Below are positions 6,182-9,496 of a DNA stretch of 9,496 nt, one piece after another. The stretch spans positions 1 to 9,496 of the forward strand of contig CAUFXK010000072.1 in NCBI GenBank assembly GCA_959596495.1, in the 5' to 3' direction. The notes under the pieces are model-generated. The model worked only from the letters and a program-made list of their open reading frames with translations. It had not been told where the DNA came from and ran no database searches. This DNA comes from an uncultured Collinsella sp. (GTDB lineage Bacteria > Actinomycetota > Coriobacteriia > Coriobacteriales > Coriobacteriaceae). Both the position numbers and the translations under genes were made by a program. Numbering within the stretch: position 1 is the stretch's first letter; each line of letters starts with the position of its first letter.

Positions 6182-7657
6182 CTACAGCGCCATCGTGCGG
6201 GCGCGGTCGATGCGCGCCAGGCAGTCGTCGCGGCCGACGAGCGCCATGGTCTCGCCCAGCGGAGGGCTCACCATGTTGCCGCAAACGGCGACGCGCACGG
6301 CCTGGAAGACAACGCGCTTCTTGAGGTCCATCTGCTCGGGCAGCGGCTCAAGCGCGGCGTCGATGTTGGCAGCCGTCCACTCGGTAACACCCTCGAGCGC
6401 GGCCTTGGCGGCATCCAGAATGGCGCCCATGCCTTCCTTGGCCAGACCCTTGTTGACGGACTTCTCGTCATACTCGAGCGTCTCGGCCGTAGCAAAGATG
6501 GGGGCGGCGACGGTCACGGCGTCGGCCGGCATCTTGGTGCGCGGCTTGACGATGGCGGCAAGCGCGTCAATCCAGTCCTCGCCGTACTCGACATTACCCT
6601 CGATGAGACCCGCCTCGTGCAGCTCGGGGACCATGATCTCGTCGGTAAACTGAGCGTCGGACATGCCGTTGATGTACTCGGCATTGACCCAGTCGAGCTT
6701 CTTGGGGTCGAAGGTAGCGGGGTTCTTGGAGATGCGGTCGAGCGAGAACTTACTGGCCAGGACATCGCGCGGGATGATCGTGGTCTCGCCGTCGAGCGAC
6801 CAGCCGAGCAGCGCCAGGTAGTTGACGAACGCGTCGGACAGGTAGCCGGCGTCGCGGTACTCCTCCACCGAGGTGGCGCCATGGCGCTTGGAAAGCTTCT
6901 TGCCGTCGGCGCCCAGGATCATGGAGATGTGGGCGAACGTGGGCACGGGCGCGCCGAGGGCCTCGTAGACCATAACCTGGCGCGGGGTGTTGGACAGGTG
7001 GTCGTCGCCGCGGATGACGTGGGTGATCTTCATCATGGCATCGTCGACGACGGTAGCGAAGTTGTACGTGGGCGTGCCGTCGGAGCGGAAGATGACAAAG
7101 TCGTCGAGCTCCTTGGCGTCGAAGGTCACCTCGCCGTGGACGGCGTCGTGGATGACGACGTCACCGCGGTCCTCGGGCACCTTGATGCGCAGGACGTAGG
7201 GCTCGCCGGCCTCGATGCGGCGACGGGCCTCCTCGGGATCAAGATCGCGGCAGCGGCGCTGATAGCCCTGGAAGGGGTCCTTGCGCTCCTGGGCGGCCTT
7301 GCGATCGGCGTCGAGCTGCTCCTTGGTGCAGAAGCAGGGATAGGCCTTGCCCTCATCCCAGAGCTGCTGGGCGGCCTGCTTGTACAGGTCCAGGCGCTCG
7401 GTCTGGGCGTAGGGGCCAAAGTCGCCGCCCACCTCGGGACCCTCGTCCCAGTCCAGGCCCAGCCAGCGCATGGCGCGCAGGATAATCTGCGTGTTCTCGT
7501 CGGTAGAACGGGTGGGATCGGTGTCGTCGATGCGCAGGATGAACGTGCCGCCGTTTGCGCGGGCGAAAGCCCAGTTATAGATAGCGGTGCGGGCGCCGCC
7601 GATGTGCAGCTTGCCCGTCGGTGAGGGTGCAAAGCGGACGCGAACGTCTGATGCCAT
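6182..7657 (-). CDS. gltX: Glutamate--tRNA ligase (class I)
   Basis: Charges tRNA-Glu with glutamate in the cytoplasm. The 491-residue length fits bacterial GluRS. The catalytic Rossmann fold has the HIGH-type motif as HIGG (18-21), preceded by RFAPSPTG, and the KMSKS-type motif as KLSKR (254-258). A zinc site of the E. coli type is present: Cys108, Cys110, Tyr132 and Cys136 in a C-x-C, Y-x3-C arrangement. The C-terminal part (about 320-491) is the helical anticodon-binding domain. The start at 7657 is fixed by an AGGAG ribosome binding site 7 nt upstream and by homology, since the protein begins MASDVRVRFAPSPTG. An in-frame upstream ATG at 7774 would run through the promoter and a repeat. 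Whether it also charges tRNA-Gln, for a GatCAB route, cannot be told from here. It is transcribed divergently from metK. Confidence 0.97.
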   Translation of the reverse strand: MASDVRVRFAPSPTGKLHIGGARTAIYNWAFARANGGTFILRIDDTDPTRSTDENTQIILRAMRWLGLDWDEGPEVGGDFGPYAQTERLDLYKQAAQQLWDEGKAYPCFCTKEQLDADRKAAQERKDPFQGYQRRCRDLDPEEARRRIEAGEPYVLRIKVPEDRGDVVIHDAVHGEVTFDAKELDDFVIFRSDGTPTYNFATVVDDAMMKITHVIRGDDHLSNTPRQVMVYEALGAPVPTFAHISMILGADGKKLSKRHGATSVEEYRDAGYLSDAFVNYLALLGWSLDGETTIIPRDVLASKFSLDRISKNPATFDPKKLDWVNAEYINGMSDAQFTDEIMVPELHEAGLIEGNVEYGEDWIDALAAIVKPRTKMPADAVTVAAPIFATAETLEYDEKSVNKGLAKEGMGAILDAAKAALEGVTEWTAANIDAALEPLPEQMDLKKRVVFQAVRVAVCGNMVSPPLGETMALVGRDDCLARIDRARTMAL

Positions 7658-7697
7658 GGAAATCTCCTCGATTGCAGGATGGATGTCTAACCGCATT

Positions 7698-7703
7698 AGT
7701 ATA
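7698..7703 (-). promoter_or_regulatory. Candidate -10 box for gltX
   Basis: On the minus strand the sequence reads TATACT (five of six matches to TATAAT), 41 bp before the gltX start codon, giving a leader of about 34 nt with an AGGAG ribosome binding site. No convincing -35 box is seen at the right spacing, as is common in GC-rich bacteria. Confidence 0.4.
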
Positions 7704-7740
7704 AAGCAACAATGCAACCTCCGCACAAAGGGCACCGACT

Positions 7741-7769
7741 CACTCATTGGGGACAGACTTAAATGACCA
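7741..7769 (+). repeat. GGGGACAGACTTAAATGA repeat, copy 1
   Basis: This is the first of two direct copies that are identical over 29 bp, with a start-to-start distance of 38 bp. The core is GGGGACAGACTTAAATGA. Its ends carry a 5-bp inverted pair (TCATT and AATGA). It lies in the gap between the divergent gltX and metK promoters and codes for nothing. Confidence 0.85.
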
Positions 7770-7778
7770 CCCAAGACC

Positions 7779-7807
7779 CACTCATTGGGGACAGACTTAA
7801 ATGACCA
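7779..7807 (+). repeat. GGGGACAGACTTAAATGA repeat, copy 2
   Basis: This copy is identical over 29 bp to 7741-7769. Positions 7782-7804 are also the perfect reverse complement of 7839-7861, so copies 2 and 3 can form a 23-bp stem around a 34-nt loop. A diverged half-copy (TGGGGACATTCTTA, 7813-7826) lies inside that loop. Confidence 0.85.
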
Positions 7808-7838
7808 GTCGCTGGGGACATTCTTAGTTTGAGGCTAC

Positions 7839-7861
7839 TCATTTAAGTCTGTCCCCAATGA
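7839..7861 (-). repeat. GGGGACAGACTTAAATGA repeat, inverted copy 3
   Basis: Read on the minus strand, these 23 bp match the core of copies 1 and 2 exactly. The paired head-to-head layout of copies 2 and 3 resembles the doublets of REP elements known as REPINs, which are spread by REP-associated tyrosine transposases (RAYTs). No such transposase gene is in this window, so that link is inferred from form only. Confidence 0.85.
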
Positions 7862-7899
7862 ATAGGTGCGGAAAGGGTGTGAATGTTGGATTTACGCGC

Positions 7900-7905
7900 T
7901 ATGAT
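7900..7905 (+). promoter_or_regulatory. Candidate -10 box for metK
   Basis: TATGAT matches five of six consensus positions and would start transcription near 7911-7913, giving a leader of about 60 nt. No clear -35 is seen. If the true start is further upstream, this same segment could instead pair with the metK start codon region (7901-7905 with 7970-7974). Confidence 0.35.
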
Positions 7906-7972
7906 GTGCCCTTGCATACAGAGCCCGGCGGAATGGTAACGGTCGCCGGGACACGTTTTTGAAAGGACAATC
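7906..7972 (+). promoter_or_regulatory. Structured 5' leader of metK, candidate attenuator or riboswitch
   Basis: Two adjacent hairpins occupy the leader. The first is a perfect 7-bp stem (7924-7930 CCCGGCG with 7944-7950) and can be extended by GUG/CAC (7906-7908 with 7952-7954). The second (7955-7959 with 7964-7968, UGAA loop, two G-U pairs) buries most of the AAAGGA ribosome binding site. The first stem plus the TTTTT at 7956-7960 also resembles a short intrinsic terminator. A further pairing of 7901-7905 with 7970-7974 would close a three-way junction over the start codon, an arrangement reminiscent of the SAM-III and SAM-VI riboswitches found before metK in other Gram-positives. I cannot match a conserved ligand core, so this is a candidate only. 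Confidence 0.35.
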
Positions 7973-9253
7973 ATGTCAGAAGAACTTCGTTCCATCCCGC
8001 CCCAACACGGGTCCTTTGTATTTACGTCGGAGTCGGTGACCGAAGGCCATCCCGATAAGATCGCCGACCAGATCAGCGACGCCGTCCTCGACGCAATCCT
8101 CGCCAAAGAAATAGAGCTGCAGGAGCAGGGCTACATTGCGCCCAACGGCGTTCCCGCCAACGTGGAAAACGTCCGCTGCGCCTGCGAGACCCTCGTGACC
8201 ACCGGCACCGTCATCGTCGCCGGCGAGATCCGCACCCAGGCATACGTTGACGTGCAGGAAATTGCCCGCGGCGTCATCCGCCGCATCGGCTACAACCGCG
8301 CCAAGTTTGGCTTTGACTGCGATACCTGCGGCGTCATGAGCCTCATCCACGAGCAGTCCCCCGATATCGCCCAGGGCGTCGACGAGTCGTTTGAGACCCA
8401 GACCGGCGCCACCACCGACCCGATCGATCTTATCGGTGCCGGCGACCAGGGCATGATGTTCGGCTACGCCTCCAACGAGACCAAGACCCTCATGCCCATG
8501 CCGCACTACCTGGCAAGCCGCCTGGCCGAGCGCCTGTCCGCCGTACGCCACGACGGCACCCTGCCCTACCTGCGCCCCGACGGCAAGACCCAGGTCACCG
8601 TGCGCTACGAGGACGGCAAGCCCGTCGAGGTCACGACCATCGTCATCTCCACGCAGCACGCAGCCGAAATTGAGGACATGGGCAAGATCAAGGACGACCT
8701 CATCGAGCATGTCATCGCGCCTGTCATGGCTGCTGAGAGCATGCCTTGGGACGGCGCCGACATCTATGTGAACCCCACCGGTCGCTTTGTCGTGGGCGGC
8801 CCCATGGGCGACACGGGCCTGACCGGCCGCAAGATCATCGTCGACACCTACGGCGGCTACGGTCGTCACGGCGGCGGTGCCTTTAGCGGCAAGGACTGCA
8901 CCAAGGTCGACCGCTCCGCCGCGTATGCCGCACGCTGGGTCGCCAAGAACGTGGTCGCCGCCGGCCTTGCCGACCGCTGCGAAGTCGAGCTGGCCTACGC
9001 CATCGGTGTGTCCAAGCCGCTGTCGATCATGGTCGACACCTTTGGCACCGCACATGTTGCCGAGGACAAGATCGTCGAGGCCGTCGAGAAGACCTTCGAC
9101 CTGCGCCCGGGCGCGATCATCCGCGACCTGGACCTGCGTCGACCGATCTACGAGAAGTCGGCAGCCTACGGTCACTTTGGCCGCGAAGACGCCGACTTTA
9201 CCTGGGAGAACACCGACCGAGTCGAAGAACTCAAAGCAGCCTGTGGTCTGTAA
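7973..9253 (+). CDS. metK: S-adenosylmethionine synthetase (methionine adenosyltransferase)
   Basis: Makes S-adenosylmethionine from methionine and ATP in the cytoplasm and so supplies methyl donors, including for RsmB. The 426-residue product has the three-domain MetK fold. Motifs are GHPDKIADQISDA (25-37), the GAGDQG signature (155-160) and the phosphate-binding GGGAFSGKD (300-308) followed by TKVDRSAAY. It is about 40 residues longer than the E. coli enzyme. Part of the extra length is an insertion of about 18 residues at roughly 44-67, between the DAIL helix and CETLV, where E. coli has only a short turn. The ATG at 7973 follows AAAGGA with 5-nt spacing. It is a monocistronic unit, with its own leader and a strong terminator at 9291. 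The long reading frame on the opposite strand here is a codon-bias shadow. Confidence 0.97.
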   Translation: MSEELRSIPPQHGSFVFTSESVTEGHPDKIADQISDAVLDAILAKEIELQEQGYIAPNGVPANVENVRCACETLVTTGTVIVAGEIRTQAYVDVQEIARGVIRRIGYNRAKFGFDCDTCGVMSLIHEQSPDIAQGVDESFETQTGATTDPIDLIGAGDQGMMFGYASNETKTLMPMPHYLASRLAERLSAVRHDGTLPYLRPDGKTQVTVRYEDGKPVEVTTIVISTQHAAEIEDMGKIKDDLIEHVIAPVMAAESMPWDGADIYVNPTGRFVVGGPMGDTGLTGRKIIVDTYGGYGRHGGGAFSGKDCTKVDRSAAYAARWVAKNVVAAGLADRCEVELAYAIGVSKPLSIMVDTFGTAHVAEDKIVEAVEKTFDLRPGAIIRDLDLRRPIYEKSAAYGHFGREDADFTWENTDRVEELKAACGL

Positions 9254-9290
9254 GCCAGCGAAAAAAGCTGCAGCCACATAGAAACGCATC

Positions 9291-9326
9291 AAAAAGAGGT
9301 ACCGGAACGACCGGTACCTCTTTTTT
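9291..9326 (+). terminator. Strong rho-independent terminator of metK, likely bidirectional
   Basis: A perfect 15-bp stem (9291-9305 with 9311-9325) surrounds a 5-nt AACGA loop. The core is GAGGTACCGG, flanked by A5 on the left and T7 on the right (9320 onward region TTTTTT). It starts 38 bp after the metK stop and has U-tracts for transcription from either side. Confidence 0.93.
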
Positions 9327-9496
9327 ATTAACCGGTGGCGAAGATGAGTCGACATGGGACGCAGAATAGGTCCCCAGCTGATGTATTTTGCAGCAAGCGT
9401 GCCTCTACCATGTATCCTAAGTTCCGAGGGCTTTAGTATTTGGTCGATCGCGAGTTCCGCACGAGCCGGAGAGCACTTAATGTGCTCTCCGTGCGA
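9327..9496. other. Gene-free right edge ending in a hairpin
   Basis: No reading frame with a ribosome binding site is seen. A perfect 10-bp stem (9467-9476 with 9482-9491, TTAAT loop) lies against the window edge. Four further pairs (9458-9461 with 9492-9495) are possible across a bulge. The window ends before it can be seen whether a T-run follows, so it may be a terminator or the leader of the next gene. A short GGGAC/GTCCC pair (9356-9360 with 9370-9374) includes a GTCCCCAG that echoes the GGGGAC motif of the repeats at 7741-7861. Confidence 0.4.

Noticed and set aside
6092..7624. A 510-codon open frame on the plus strand opposite gltX
   Set aside because: It is antisense to a complete GluRS gene, of low-complexity Gly/Leu/Val composition, and starts inside the gltX terminator region.
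7658..7774. A 39-residue N-terminal extension of GltX from an upstream ATG
   Set aside because: The extension crosses the candidate -10 box and a repeat copy. The ATG at 7657 has an excellent ribosome binding site and matches the family N-terminus.
7741..7861. The GGGGACAGAC repeats as a CRISPR array
   Set aside because: There are only two direct copies with a 9-bp gap between them, plus an inverted copy, and no cas genes. The spacing and orientation do not fit CRISPR.
7976..9355. A 459-codon open frame on the minus strand opposite metK
   Set aside because: It runs antisense to a gene with full MetK motifs. Its Gly/Val/Asp/Ala-rich product looks like the mirror of GC-rich codon bias, and it reads back through the metK terminator.

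Overview
The window is about 9.5 kb of GC-rich bacterial chromosome holding six complete housekeeping genes and no phage, insertion sequence, tRNA, rRNA or CRISPR array that I can see. GC level, codon use, protein sequences and repeat style suggest an actinobacterium of the class Coriobacteriia, most likely Collinsella or a close relative. That is a judgement from memory and was not checked by search.

Layout from left to right. Positions 1-447 have no convincing gene and hold nested inverted repeats. Five genes then lie on the minus strand, so they read from right to left: gltX (6182-7657), priA (3640-6093), def (3085-3621), fmt (1845-2765) and rsmB (448-1848). An intrinsic terminator separates gltX from priA. 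priA and def are 18 bp apart. A 30-bp palindrome and an AT-rich leader separate def from fmt. fmt and rsmB overlap by 4 bp. metK (7973-9253) reads rightwards, divergent from gltX, and ends at a strong terminator. The gltX-metK spacer carries copies of a GGGGACAGACTTAAATGA repeat. The last 170 bp have no gene and end in a hairpin cut by the window edge.

Functionally this is the widely conserved priA-def-fmt-rsmB neighbourhood. PriA restarts stalled replication forks. Fmt formylates initiator Met-tRNA and Def removes the formyl group from new proteins. RsmB methylates 16S rRNA. GltX charges tRNA with glutamate, and MetK makes S-adenosylmethionine, the methyl donor RsmB uses.

The genes themselves are ordinary. 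The points worth a second look are a canonical beta-clamp-binding peptide at the extreme N-terminus of PriA, the three repeat or palindrome systems between genes, a structured metK leader whose ribosome binding site can be paired, and lineage-type oddities in MetK and RsmB. I found no clear undescribed multi-gene system here.
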